DNA from: an uncultured Fluviicola sp. | GTDB lineage: Bacteria > Bacteroidota > Bacteroidia > Flavobacteriales > Crocinitomicaceae | NCBI RefSeq assembly: GCF_946478805.1 | Contig: NZ_CAMLDC010000029.1 | Location: 1-55,646 of the forward strand | Direction of reading: 5' to 3' | Length of the DNA: 55,646 nt | Part shown: positions 35,102-43,300 of the stretch, one piece after another | Numbering within the stretch: the stretch's first letter is position 1 | Layout of the letters: each line of letters starts with the position of its first letter | Made by a program: the position numbers and the translations under genes | Notes under the pieces: model-generated | Databases searched by the model: none | What the model was told of the DNA's origin: nothing | What the model saw: the letters and a program-made list of their open reading frames with translations, nothing else

Positions 35102-36100
35102 ATGTATTTTTCATTTATTATACCTGTATACAACAGGCCGGATGAAATAGAAGAGCTGTTAAAAAGCTTGACCGAACAAACGTATCAGGAAGATTTTGAA
35201 GTAGTTGTTGTTGAAGACGGCTCTACCGTTCCTTGCGAGCATGTGGTTGATTCCTATAAAGAAAAACTGTTTATTTCTTATTACAACAAACCCAATTCGG
35301 GTCCGGGAGATTCAAGGAATTACGGGATGAGAAAAGCAAATGGAAGTTACTTCATCATTTTGGATTCGGATTGCATTTTACCACCGAATTACCTGACTTC
35401 CGCGGCAGAAAATCTTGAACGGAATTACGTTGATTGTTTCGGAGGACCTGATAACGCATTGGATTCCTTTTCCGATATCCAAAAAGCCATCAATTTTACA
35501 ATGACTTCCTTTCTCACAACCGGTGGAATTCGTGGGGGCTCTGAAAAAATTGGCAGGTTTCAGCCACGCAGTTTTAATATGGGACTTTCAAAAGTTGCTT
35601 TTGAGGCTTCTGGTGGCTTTGGAAATATCCATCCGGGAGAAGATCCCGATTTGTCCATTCGTTTGTGGGAAATGGGATTTGACAGCAAATTATTTAAGGA
35701 TTCGTATGTCTATCATAAAAGAAGGATTGATTGGTCAAAATTCTACAAACAGGTGAATAAATTTGGAAAGGCAAGGCCTATTTTGGATTCCTGGTATCCG
35801 GAATACGCAAAGCTGACTTTTTGGCTACCTTCCATGTTTTGCCTCGGTTTCATTGTGGCCGTGGGACTTGGCATATTTGTCACTCCGGTTTTCTTATACC
35901 TCTATGCACTTTATTTCATCCTGCTTTTCCTTTTTGGAACTATTCAAAATGGCAATTTGAAAATTGGCTTTCTATCTTTGATAGCATCTGTTATTCAGTT
36001 TTATGGTTATGGAACGGGTTTTCTTAAATCGTTCATTAAAGTTGTGGTATTCAAGCAGCAACCTGAAAAAGCATTCCCAGAATTATTTTTTAAAAAGTAA
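35102..36100 (+). CDS. Family 2 glycosyltransferase with membrane tail
   Basis: A 332-residue glycosyltransferase. The GT2 domain has MYFSFIIPVYNRPDEIEELL, EVVVVEDGST, GPGDSRNYGMRKANG, the metal motif LDSDCILPPNYL and GEDPDLSIRLWEMG with YVYHKRRIDW. Two or three hydrophobic segments lie between about 240 and 310 (FWLPSMFCLGFIVAVGLGIF, LYLYALYFILLFLFG). It probably adds sugars at the inner membrane; donor and acceptor are unknown. The ATG at 35102 matches the family start and the promoter. The gap to SecDF (36101-36342) has only the SecDF promoter. Confidence 0.88.
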   Translation: MYFSFIIPVYNRPDEIEELLKSLTEQTYQEDFEVVVVEDGSTVPCEHVVDSYKEKLFISYYNKPNSGPGDSRNYGMRKANGSYFIILDSDCILPPNYLTSAAENLERNYVDCFGGPDNALDSFSDIQKAINFTMTSFLTTGGIRGGSEKIGRFQPRSFNMGLSKVAFEASGGFGNIHPGEDPDLSIRLWEMGFDSKLFKDSYVYHKRRIDWSKFYKQVNKFGKARPILDSWYPEYAKLTFWLPSMFCLGFIVAVGLGIFVTPVFLYLYALYFILLFLFGTIQNGNLKIGFLSLIASVIQFYGYGTGFLKSFIKVVVFKQQPEKAFPELFFKK

Positions 36101-36287
36101 GTCTCCGGCGAGCTGGTTTTGATTAGAAGAATTTATTCCTAGAAAGACAGTTAACACTATTGTCCTAAGCCGATTAGTTGTTTGAGAATAGAATCCTTCC
36201 GACCGAAACTTCCAAAGATAAAAAGCTCAAAACTCATTGATTCGATTCCACTTATCTGTATTTTTTTTAAAAGGTTTTACACATAAG

Positions 36288-36318
36288 TTGAATTTGATAG
36301 CCTTAAATGATATATTTG
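36288..36318 (+). promoter_or_regulatory. Promoter for secDF
   Basis: TTG (36288-36290), a 20-bp spacer and TATATTTG (36311-36318), 24 bases before the ATG. The match to TTG-N19-21-TAnnTTTG is very good. Confidence 0.6.
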
Positions 36319-36342
36319 CGGGCTTAAAATACATCAATCAAA

Positions 36343-39300
36343 ATGCGTAATAAAGGATTTTTCTGGTTTTTAACGATTTTACTAACTGCCGTATGTGTCT
36401 ATCAATTGTCATTTACATGGGTAGCAATTGGAGTTGAAAACGATGCTGAACGAGAGGCAATAGGTCTAGTTGAAGAGTTAAAAGTAAAAGCTGCGGCTGA
36501 TCCGGCTGATAGTAATAAAGTTACTTTAGTAAATGGAACTATAATCGATTTCAATAAACCTGAGGCATTTGAGCTTGCTAAAGCTGCAATGATCAACCAG
36601 GTCTTAACTGAGAAAGCAGAAAAAGCGGTTTATCCTGTTATTGGCTCTAAATTTAAAGACGTTAAGGCGCGTTCATTGGCGTTTGGTTTGGATTTAGTTG
36701 GTGGTATGAGTGTAACGATGGAAATCGATGTTCCAAAGTTTGTTGAATCTTATGCTCGTAACCCGAGAGATTTGAAATTCAAAAATCCGTATGCTGAAGC
36801 TTATGAAATCCACACAACTAGAGGGGGCGATTTCATTGATTTATTCATTTCGGCATTCGAAAGAAGAAACGGGAACGAAAAATTGGTTCGTCATCTGAAC
36901 ATTTCTGAAGTAAAGGAATTGTCTTACAACTCTTCCAATTCAGATGTTGCCAGTTACTTCCATGATAAGATTGCAAGCTCTATGGACGGAGTGGAGCAGA
37001 TCATGAGCAAACGGATCAACCAATTTGGGGTTGCACAACCTAACATTCAAAAAGAATCACGTAAGAACCGTTTATATATCGAGCTTCCGGGAGTTCAGGA
37101 TGAGGCAACGGTAGCTGCCAAATTGATTGCTACAGCAAATTTGGAGTTCTATGAAACATACGCTTTAGGAGATCCGGGAGTTCAAACAGGATTGTCAAAT
37201 GCGAATGTGGTTTCTAGAAACCCGGAAATTAAAAAAGTAGAATCAGATACTACAGGTCAAGATTCTACTAAGACCGCAGCGGCTCCGATTAAACCACTTT
37301 CTCTAAAAGGGTCAGGAAGCAGAAAACCGTTGTTTGATTATTTGAAGATCGAACCGGGAATGGGACTTGGAATTGCAAATGCAGAAGACAGAGATGAAGT
37401 GAATGAAATCTTGAATCGTTCCGATATCATCAGCTTATTCCCTGAAGATCTTAAATTCATGTGGTCTGCAAACATGGAAGAAGGAGCTGAAGGTAAAAAA
37501 GGATATATTCTATATGCTGTAAGAATCCCTGAAGGAAGAAAAGCAATGGTAGGTGGAGAAGACGTTAAGTCTGCTGTAAGATCATTTAACCAACAAAATT
37601 TACAAACTACTGTAAGCGTAACGATGTCAATTGACGGTACTCAGAAATGGGCGCAGATGACAGAGAAAAATGTAGGTCGTTCGGTAGCAATTACAATGGA
37701 TAATGTGGTTTATTCCGCACCGGTTGTAAACGAAGCAATTACAGGAGGAAGTACGGAGATTTCGGGTAACTTCAGTATTGCTGAAGCAGACGATTTATCA
37801 GGATTGTTAAATGGAGGATCTCTTCCTGCACCATGTGTTATCAAACAACAGACAAAAGTTGGACCGACAATCGGTAAGGAAAACTCTGAAGCAGGATTGG
37901 TTTCATTTGCTTTTGCTTTCCTGGCAGTTTTCATCTACATGTATTTCTACTACGGAAAAGGAGGTTTGGTAGCAAACATCGCGTTATCCATAAACGTTAT
38001 CCTGATCTTTGGATGTTTGGCATCTTTCGGAGCAGTATTAACATTGGCAGGTATTGCAGGTATCGTTCTAACAATTGGTACGGCGGTTGATGCGAATATC
38101 CTGATCTTTGAGCGTATCAAGGAGGAGAATACACTTGGAAAATCATCGGAAGAAGCTGTGAATATCGGTTTTATCAAAGCATTACCTTCTATTATTGATG
38201 CGAACGTGACTCACTTATTGGTTGCAATGATCCTGAAGATTTTTGGAACAGGTGAGATTGAATCATTCGCAACTACCTTGATCGTCGGGATTTTTACTTC
38301 GGTATTCTCCGCGATTATCATTTCCAAATTGATCATTACATCTTCATTGGAGAAAGGAAAAAAAGTTTCTTTCAGTACGAAGTTCACACATAACATGTTC
38401 TCAAACTTCCATTTCGATTGGATCGGTAAGAGAAAATACTTCTATATCTTCTCCATCACTGTTACGGTATTGGGAATTGCTGCAATGGCTACAAGAGGAT
38501 TGAAACAAAGTGTTGAATTCACTGGTGGTAGAACGTTTGGAGTGAAAATGGACAAGCCTGCTGATATTGAATCGATAAGAAAGGCAATGGAGTCTGTTTT
38601 TGTAGAAAAGAACGGTGAGAAATCGAATGTGGAGATCAAGACAAAATCGAATGCGTATAATGTTGAGATTACTACAAACTACTTATTAGCAGATGCATCA
38701 GCAACTGCGAAAGTTGAGGAGAAAATGAAAGAAGGGTTTGAAACGATCAAAGCCAAATCAGGTGGGATCCAGGTAACGGATACACGTTCAATCTCCGCTT
38801 CCGTATCTGAGGAAATGTGGTCTTCCGCATCTCTTTCGGTTACTTTGGCACTGATTGCAATTTTCGCATACATCTTCATCCGTTTTGGTCAATGGCAATA
38901 TTCATTGGGAGCAATCCTTGGATTGGCGCATGACGTTCTGTTCGTACTTTCGATCTTCTCATTGCTTCACGGATTCCTGCCATTCAGTTTGGATGTGAAC
39001 CAGGCGTTTATCGCTGCCATCCTTACGGTAATCGGTTACTCGATGAATGATACGGTGATTGTGTTTGACCGTATCCGTGAGAGCTTGAATTTCGATAAGA
39101 ACCAACACGAAGCAAAAGAAGTGATCAATGAGGCATTGAATAAGACTTTGAGTCGTACGTTCAATACATCCATGATCTTGTTCGTAGTATTGTTGATCAT
39201 GTTCATCTTCGGTGGACCTGCAATTAAAGGATTCTTATTCGCACTATTGGTTGGTGTTGTAATCGGAACATATTCTTCCTTGTGTGTTGCTACACCGATC

Positions 39301-39345
39301 CTGGTTGACTTTACGAGATCATTCAAGATCAAGAGTAAGAAATAA
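36343..39345 (+). CDS. secDF: SecDF fused protein-export membrane subunit
   Basis: A 1000-residue fusion of SecD and SecF, which use the proton gradient to help SecYEG export. SecD half: N-terminal helix (FFWFLTILLTAVCVYQLSF), FGLDLVGGMSVTMEI, a large periplasmic domain, the helix block at about 500-690 and GTAVDANILIFERIKEE. SecF half (about 690-1000): RKYFYIFSITVTVLGIAAMA, VEFTGGRTF, and VIGYSMNDTVIVFDRIRES. The paired motifs in each half are as expected. Bacteroidota commonly carry the fused form. It should support export of T9SS and lipoprotein cargo encoded nearby. It is monocistronic with its own promoter and terminator. Confidence 0.96.
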   Translation: MRNKGFFWFLTILLTAVCVYQLSFTWVAIGVENDAEREAIGLVEELKVKAAADPADSNKVTLVNGTIIDFNKPEAFELAKAAMINQVLTEKAEKAVYPVIGSKFKDVKARSLAFGLDLVGGMSVTMEIDVPKFVESYARNPRDLKFKNPYAEAYEIHTTRGGDFIDLFISAFERRNGNEKLVRHLNISEVKELSYNSSNSDVASYFHDKIASSMDGVEQIMSKRINQFGVAQPNIQKESRKNRLYIELPGVQDEATVAAKLIATANLEFYETYALGDPGVQTGLSNANVVSRNPEIKKVESDTTGQDSTKTAAAPIKPLSLKGSGSRKPLFDYLKIEPGMGLGIANAEDRDEVNEILNRSDIISLFPEDLKFMWSANMEEGAEGKKGYILYAVRIPEGRKAMVGGEDVKSAVRSFNQQNLQTTVSVTMSIDGTQKWAQMTEKNVGRSVAITMDNVVYSAPVVNEAITGGSTEISGNFSIAEADDLSGLLNGGSLPAPCVIKQQTKVGPTIGKENSEAGLVSFAFAFLAVFIYMYFYYGKGGLVANIALSINVILIFGCLASFGAVLTLAGIAGIVLTIGTAVDANILIFERIKEENTLGKSSEEAVNIGFIKALPSIIDANVTHLLVAMILKIFGTGEIESFATTLIVGIFTSVFSAIIISKLIITSSLEKGKKVSFSTKFTHNMFSNFHFDWIGKRKYFYIFSITVTVLGIAAMATRGLKQSVEFTGGRTFGVKMDKPADIESIRKAMESVFVEKNGEKSNVEIKTKSNAYNVEITTNYLLADASATAKVEEKMKEGFETIKAKSGGIQVTDTRSISASVSEEMWSSASLSVTLALIAIFAYIFIRFGQWQYSLGAILGLAHDVLFVLSIFSLLHGFLPFSLDVNQAFIAAILTVIGYSMNDTVIVFDRIRESLNFDKNQHEAKEVINEALNKTLSRTFNTSMILFVVLLIMFIFGGPAIKGFLFALLVGVVIGTYSSLCVATPILVDFTRSFKIKSKK

Positions 39346-39361
39346 ACATATTTAAATAAGT

Positions 39362-39396
39362 AAAAGCGGCTCTTCAATAGATGAGCCGCTTTTTTT
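39362..39396 (+). terminator. Terminator of secDF
   Basis: An 11-bp stem (AAAAGCGGCTC / GAGCCGCTTTT), a 10-nt loop and a T-run, 17 bases past the secDF stop. Confidence 0.9.
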
Positions 39397-39524
39397 ATGT
39401 CGTTTTTTACAACCTTTTGGAGATAGTTCAATCAGAATGGAAAATGGATAATTGAAAATTGACAAGAATTTGAATCTTGTTTTTCACTTTTCAATTCTCA
39501 CTTTTCAATTTAAAAACGCACGCC

Positions 39525-39593
39525 ATGATAGTCATCGTTTCACTTGTTCTCGCTTTGTTGGTCGGGAACATTTTAATTCAAAGAAGAGATTGA
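39525..39593 (+). CDS. Possible 22-residue hydrophobic micropeptide
   Basis: An ATG frame of 22 codons: MIVIVSLVLALLVGNILIQR plus two more residues. It would make one membrane helix with a basic end. It lies between the secDF terminator and the convergent exonuclease gene, after an AT-rich stretch (39430-39515) of degenerate CAATT/TTTTCAATT repeats. It could be a chance frame. Confidence 0.22.
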   Translation: MIVIVSLVLALLVGNILIQRRD

Positions 39594-39602
39594 AAAGAGT
39601 TA

Positions 39603-40979
39603 CTAACCTCCGAAAGGAACTTTCAAGGTCTCATTATTTTTTCTTAGATAATAACGTAAGATCGTTCTTGCATCTTTATCTTCCGGGTGCAGATCAATAA
39701 ACCGAAGCCAATTTCTGTGAGCTTGTTTCATGGTATAATATGGAACGAACCCAAATCCGCGATAAGAACCGTTCTCGATCCAGACAACACTTTTCTCGCG
39801 TTTATCCCGACCATTTTCTACAATGAAGAAATTGTCATCATCAAAAGTCAATAGATTGATCAGTTCTTTTACGCGTGAATTGTATGATTCGGGAGTTTCC
39901 ACCCCGACACAGGCTCCGTGACATTTCCGTACCTGGTAGCCGAAGCAACTTCCGCTGCTTTTTTCCAGGCTGGACAACTTTTGACATAATTGATGTTTTT
40001 CAACCAAACCGAAAATGTATTCGTTAGCTTCCCGCTTAGTGGTAAAAGTTGTAATCGGGGCATTGGAGGTCTTACTTATTTTGTCGACATACAATTGGAG
40101 GTATCCCGCCTGGTCTTCAAAATCAAACAACCCGTAAGCAAACGAACTTTTTCTAAGTGCACGATTGTATTGCGGTTTATGCACTTTGATCAACTCCGAT
40201 TCAAAGAGTAGTGCAATGAGTTCGGAACCCGTCAATTCGAATTCAATACGGGCAATTTCTTGCCTCATGACCGAACCTTTGAGTGTTTTGGAGTTCTTAA
40301 GATGCTGCTCGATCCGTTTTCGGATATGTTTGCTCTTTCCAATATAGATCAACTGGTTGGTATCGTTGTAAAACTTGTATACACCCGGTTTATTTGGAAT
40401 TTCCTCGAGGATTTCCAAATCCAGGTTGGGATGCAAAATTTTAGGGTTCACATCCTCTTGAATGAAGGTTTGCAATCCTTTTGAATCTGTTTTATGTAAA
40501 AGGGTAAATAGATGCGCTGTAGCTTCCGCGTCACCTTTTGCGCGATGTCTGTCAACTAAATCAATCCCAAGTGCTTTGGTGAGCTTTCCGAGGCTGTAGG
40601 ATTCATGATCGGGAATGACATAACGTGAAGCTCTTACAGTGCATAAATGTGCTTTACGGTAATCGTAACCCAGTAATTTGAACTCATGTCGAATGATTCC
40701 GTAGTCGAATCCGACATTGTGGGCGACAAAAATGCAATCGTCCGTAAATTCAATGATCTGTTTTGCTATTTCGTAGAATTTCGGAGCGTCTGCTACCATG
40801 CGGTCATGAATTCCAGTCAATCTCGAAATAAATTCAGGAATAGGCATTTCCGGATTGACGAGCGTAGAAAATGAATCAATGATTTGGACTCCGTCATGCT
40901 TGTATATAGCTATTTCAGTAATCTTCGATGATTTTGTGGACCCTCCGGTTGTTTCAATATCTACAATTGCATAATTCAC
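39603..40979 (-). CDS. DEDDh exonuclease fused to a GIY-YIG nuclease domain
   Basis: A 458-residue two-domain protein. Residues 1-165 are a DnaQ-like 3'-5' exonuclease with IVDIETTG (Asp7, Glu9), the middle VAHNVGFDYGI and HRAKGDAEATAHLF. Residues about 195-275 are a UvrC/Cho-type GIY-YIG domain (PGVYKFYNDTNQLIYIGKSK, RIEQHL, LFESELIKVHKPQYN), followed by a Cys-containing region (CFGYQVRKCHGAC) like that of UvrC/Cho. Such fusions exist in Bacteroidota and Actinobacteria and are thought to act in DNA repair; the exact role is not known. The start is GTG 40979, as IVDIETTG must be near the N-terminus. Confidence 0.9.
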   Translation of the reverse strand: MNYAIVDIETTGGSTKSSKITEIAIYKHDGVQIIDSFSTLVNPEMPIPEFISRLTGIHDRMVADAPKFYEIAKQIIEFTDDCIFVAHNVGFDYGIIRHEFKLLGYDYRKAHLCTVRASRYVIPDHESYSLGKLTKALGIDLVDRHRAKGDAEATAHLFTLLHKTDSKGLQTFIQEDVNPKILHPNLDLEILEEIPNKPGVYKFYNDTNQLIYIGKSKHIRKRIEQHLKNSKTLKGSVMRQEIARIEFELTGSELIALLFESELIKVHKPQYNRALRKSSFAYGLFDFEDQAGYLQLYVDKISKTSNAPITTFTTKREANEYIFGLVEKHQLCQKLSSLEKSSGSCFGYQVRKCHGACVGVETPESYNSRVKELINLLTFDDDNFFIVENGRDKREKSVVWIENGSYRGFGFVPYYTMKQAHRNWLRFIDLHPEDKDARTILRYYLRKNNETLKVPFGG

Positions 40980-40983
40980 GGCA

Positions 40984-40991
40984 CAAATTTA
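40984..40991 (-). promoter_or_regulatory. -7 box adjoining the exonuclease start
   Basis: TAAATTTG on the minus strand ends only 4 bases before the GTG start, so a transcript from it would be leaderless or nearly so. No clear -33 element at the normal distance (CAA at 41016 gives a 24-bp spacer). Confidence 0.35.
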
Positions 40992-41065
40992 CGGATTTTT
41001 TGGGGCTTGATTTGTCAATTGATTGTCACATCGGCAGAAATTAGCAGAAGTCAGCGATAATTCCT

Positions 41066-41073
41066 TAAATTTG
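41066..41073 (+). promoter_or_regulatory. -7 box for the 85-residue gene
   Basis: TAAATTTG, 17 bases before the ATG at 41091. A weak TTA lies 22 bp upstream. Confidence 0.45.
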
Positions 41074-41090
41074 TTGAAAATTGTATCAAA

Positions 41091-41348
41091 ATGGCAAATA
41101 AGAGAGTAATCAAAAAACAATTGAACGGGATGATCATCGACGTTCTAGATGAGTGTTTTTCAATCCAATTGTATAACGACTCTAAAACAGACGCTACAGA
41201 GAAATTGATTGACGAAGCATTGAGTTTTGGGGATGATGTTTTGACTAAAATTCACGAAGCTAAATCAAAGAAAGATTTCCCTGCTATTCGTCAGATGATG
41301 GAAGACAAAGGAGTTTATTTCATTGAGGAATTGAACGGATTGCAATAA
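41091..41348 (+). CDS. Conserved small cytosolic protein of unknown function
   Basis: An 85-residue acidic helical protein: basic start (ANKRVIKKQLNGMIIDVLDE), then FSIQLYNDSKTDATEKLIDE, LSFGDDVLTKIHEAKSKKDF and EDKGVYFIEELNGLQ. It resembles small proteins I associate with Bacteroidota but has no named family or catalytic motif. It is divergent from the exonuclease gene and has its own promoter box. Confidence 0.7.
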   Translation: MANKRVIKKQLNGMIIDVLDECFSIQLYNDSKTDATEKLIDEALSFGDDVLTKIHEAKSKKDFPAIRQMMEDKGVYFIEELNGLQ

Positions 41349-41412
41349 GCGATTATATTATCACATATTGAATGAAACCTGGATGTTATGTCCGGGTTTT
41401 TGTTTTTAAAAT

Positions 41413-41460
41413 AGTTCAATAGTTCAATAGTTCAATAGTTCAATAGTTCAATAGTTCAAT
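41413..41460. repeat. Tandem octamer repeat, six copies
   Basis: Six perfect head-to-tail copies of AGTTCAAT, with partial copies at both ends. Non-coding, after the 85-residue gene. Confidence 0.9.
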
Positions 41461-41469
41461 AGTTTTAGT

Positions 41470-41511
41470 CTAATCACTAATCACTAAAAACTAACTACTA
41501 AAATCTAACCA
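41470..41511. repeat. Degenerate tandem heptamer repeat
   Basis: Six heptamers each beginning CTAA (CTAATCA, CTAATCA, CTAAAAA, CTAACTA, CTAAAAT, CTAACCA), next to the octamer array. Non-coding. Confidence 0.75.
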
Positions 41512-41544
41512 CTTTTTTGAACCTTTTGAACCCTTTCATCTATT

Positions 41545-42024
41545 TTAAAGTTTTTTCCGCATCCACAAATCACAGGCGAAATGTCCCGAATCCCCATAAG
41601 GATGATCGAGGTATTCAAATCCCAAATATTCATACAAACCAACGGCCACATGCAGTTCCGGAAGTGTTTCCAGGTAGAGTTCGCGATACCCCTCGGCAAT
41701 TGCTGCATGAATGGATCGTTCCATTAATTGTTTCCCCAAGCCGATACTGCGATGACTTTTTGAAACGTATAATTTCACCAGTTCAACACATTCTTCGGGT
41801 AATCCGGCAGTCGGATAAATTCCACATCCTCCGACAACAGTTCCATTATCTTTTGCAATGAAATAATGTGATTTCCGGGTTTGAAAAAGGAGATAGAGAT
41901 CATCTGTTGTCGGATCTGTAAAGACTGTTCCGGGTTTATTGGCTCCGAATTCTGTGAGCACTTCACGGATTAATACCGCAATCGCCTGATTATCTTCCGG
42001 CTGTATTTTTTCAATGGAAATCAT
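41545..42024 (-). CDS. GNAT family N-acetyltransferase
   Basis: A 159-residue single-domain acetyltransferase using acetyl-CoA. Motifs in order: EKIQPEDNQAIAVLIREVL, HYFIAKDNGTVVGGCGIYP, ELVKLYVSKSHRSIGLGKQL (the pyrophosphate loop, with Ser-Ile instead of the usual Arg-Gly) and LYEYLGFEYLDHPYG. Acceptor unknown. Its ATG overlaps the stop of the upstream acyltransferase gene by four bases, so the two are translationally coupled. Confidence 0.88.
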   Translation of the reverse strand: MISIEKIQPEDNQAIAVLIREVLTEFGANKPGTVFTDPTTDDLYLLFQTRKSHYFIAKDNGTVVGGCGIYPTAGLPEECVELVKLYVSKSHRSIGLGKQLMERSIHAAIAEGYRELYLETLPELHVAVGLYEYLGFEYLDHPYGDSGHFACDLWMRKKL

Positions 42025-43136
42025 GCCCGAAAATAACGTTTTAAATTCAGGATAGGTTTTTCGAAGTAACGATAGGATAGGATGGACAAGAGGCTATTTG
42101 CGACTAGTAGAACAATAAAATAGCAGATAAATCCACCGGTTTGTTGAGTCCAGCTAAGGGACTCGAATGTTTTGCAGAGGTAATAGATGAGAAGACAATG
42201 GAACAGATAAAACCCGTATGTCAGTTTTCCCGCCCTTTCGAAATAAGGGATGCGGTCGGCTTTGAAGAAGGAGTGCTTCGATTTCAATTGTTCAACGAGA
42301 ATAAATGCAAAAAAGACACCTGAAATTAATCGTTCCAATGCAATGAATCTTCCGGGAAGTAATTGGTTAGCTGAAAACAGAAACAGAATTCCAGCCAAAT
42401 AGACGAGTATGATCTGCCATTTTTTGAGCTCTTCAATGACTTTGATTGTAGGTTTTGCGAAAACCCAGGTGGCCAACAACCCGCCAACTGCCATGTCGGA
42501 AATTACACTCAAAGTGTGATAGTACAGGAAACTCGGATTAGACGAATAGTAAAGCCTGAAGATGAAAGAACTGACAACCACCAGCAAAAAAAATAGTTGG
42601 AATGAACGTATGGTTTTCCATTGAAAGAATCCAATCACCAATGCCCAGCCGATATAGAACTGTTCTTCAATACTCACGCTCCAAGTTGCTGTAAGAAAAT
42701 TCAGGGAATCTCTGCTGCCATTGATTATTTCATCAAAATTGGAAAGAAACAGGCCATAACGCCAGAATTCGTGAACTGTTTGAATTCCGAACGGAAGATG
42801 GGGAAATACGAAAAATCCGAATAGAATAATGACGAAATAAAGTGGCCAAAGTCTCAGAATCCGGCGAACCAGGAAGAATCCCACATGAATTTTTCCACGT
42901 TCTTTCAATTCTTTCAGCAACAGGTATGTGATTAAAAATCCGCTCAGGACAAAGAATAGATTGACCCCGTAATGTCCGATAGATGTGAGTTTGCGAATAG
43001 CGATAAAAGGAGCCGACTCGAAAAAACTCCCCCAAACTTCCCGGTTAATTGTAAATGCATGAAAAATAAAAACCAGGAAAGCACCGATGAACCGTAATCC
43101 ATTCAGGTTTTCAAAGTGAATTTTTTCTCCTTGCAT
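42021..43136 (-). CDS. Acyltransferase 3 family membrane protein
   Basis: A 371-residue membrane acyltransferase with about ten helices. It has the family start NLNGLRFIGAFLVFIFHAF (catalytic-type His), GHYGVNLFFVLSGFLITYLL, FLVRRILRLWPLYFV and TWSVSIEEQFYIGW. Members O-acetylate surface polysaccharide or peptidoglycan. It is the first gene of a two-gene operon with the GNAT gene (four-base overlap). A palindrome lies at its likely transcription start. Confidence 0.88.
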   Translation of the reverse strand: MQGEKIHFENLNGLRFIGAFLVFIFHAFTINREVWGSFFESAPFIAIRKLTSIGHYGVNLFFVLSGFLITYLLLKELKERGKIHVGFFLVRRILRLWPLYFVIILFGFFVFPHLPFGIQTVHEFWRYGLFLSNFDEIINGSRDSLNFLTATWSVSIEEQFYIGWALVIGFFQWKTIRSFQLFFLLVVVSSFIFRLYYSSNPSFLYYHTLSVISDMAVGGLLATWVFAKPTIKVIEELKKWQIILVYLAGILFLFSANQLLPGRFIALERLISGVFFAFILVEQLKSKHSFFKADRIPYFERAGKLTYGFYLFHCLLIYYLCKTFESLSWTQQTGGFICYFIVLLVANSLLSILSYRYFEKPILNLKRYFRA

Positions 43137-43175
43137 GTTTATTTTGATTTCTCCTTATTTGATAAGTTGTTGCAT

Positions 43176-43201
43176 GTTTGCGATATCGCGAACCAAATGT
43201 A
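43176..43201 (-). promoter_or_regulatory. Promoter box with overlapping palindromic operator candidate
   Basis: On the minus strand TACATTTG (43201-43194) is a -7 box for the acyltransferase operon. Just downstream, 43176-43193 is an 18-bp palindrome with one mismatched pair (GTTTGCGATATCGCGAAC), which would cover the transcription start. No matching -33 element is clear. Confidence 0.4.
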
Positions 43202-43273
43202 CTCATTTCGATTTTCTGTTTCACTTTGCTCCAAACCTTTGTTCAATCAGGTCTGCAAAACCGTGACTTTTTT

Positions 43274-43281
43274 TAACTTTG
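43274..43281 (+). promoter_or_regulatory. -7 box for lhgO
   Basis: TAACTTTG, 20 bases before the ATG at 43301. The -33 element is not clear. Confidence 0.4.
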
Positions 43282-43300
43282 CATCAAAATTTTTATCTAC

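Noticed and set aside
41413..41511. CRISPR-like repeat array
   Set aside because: The units are 7-8 bp, head to tail with no spacers, and no cas genes are near.
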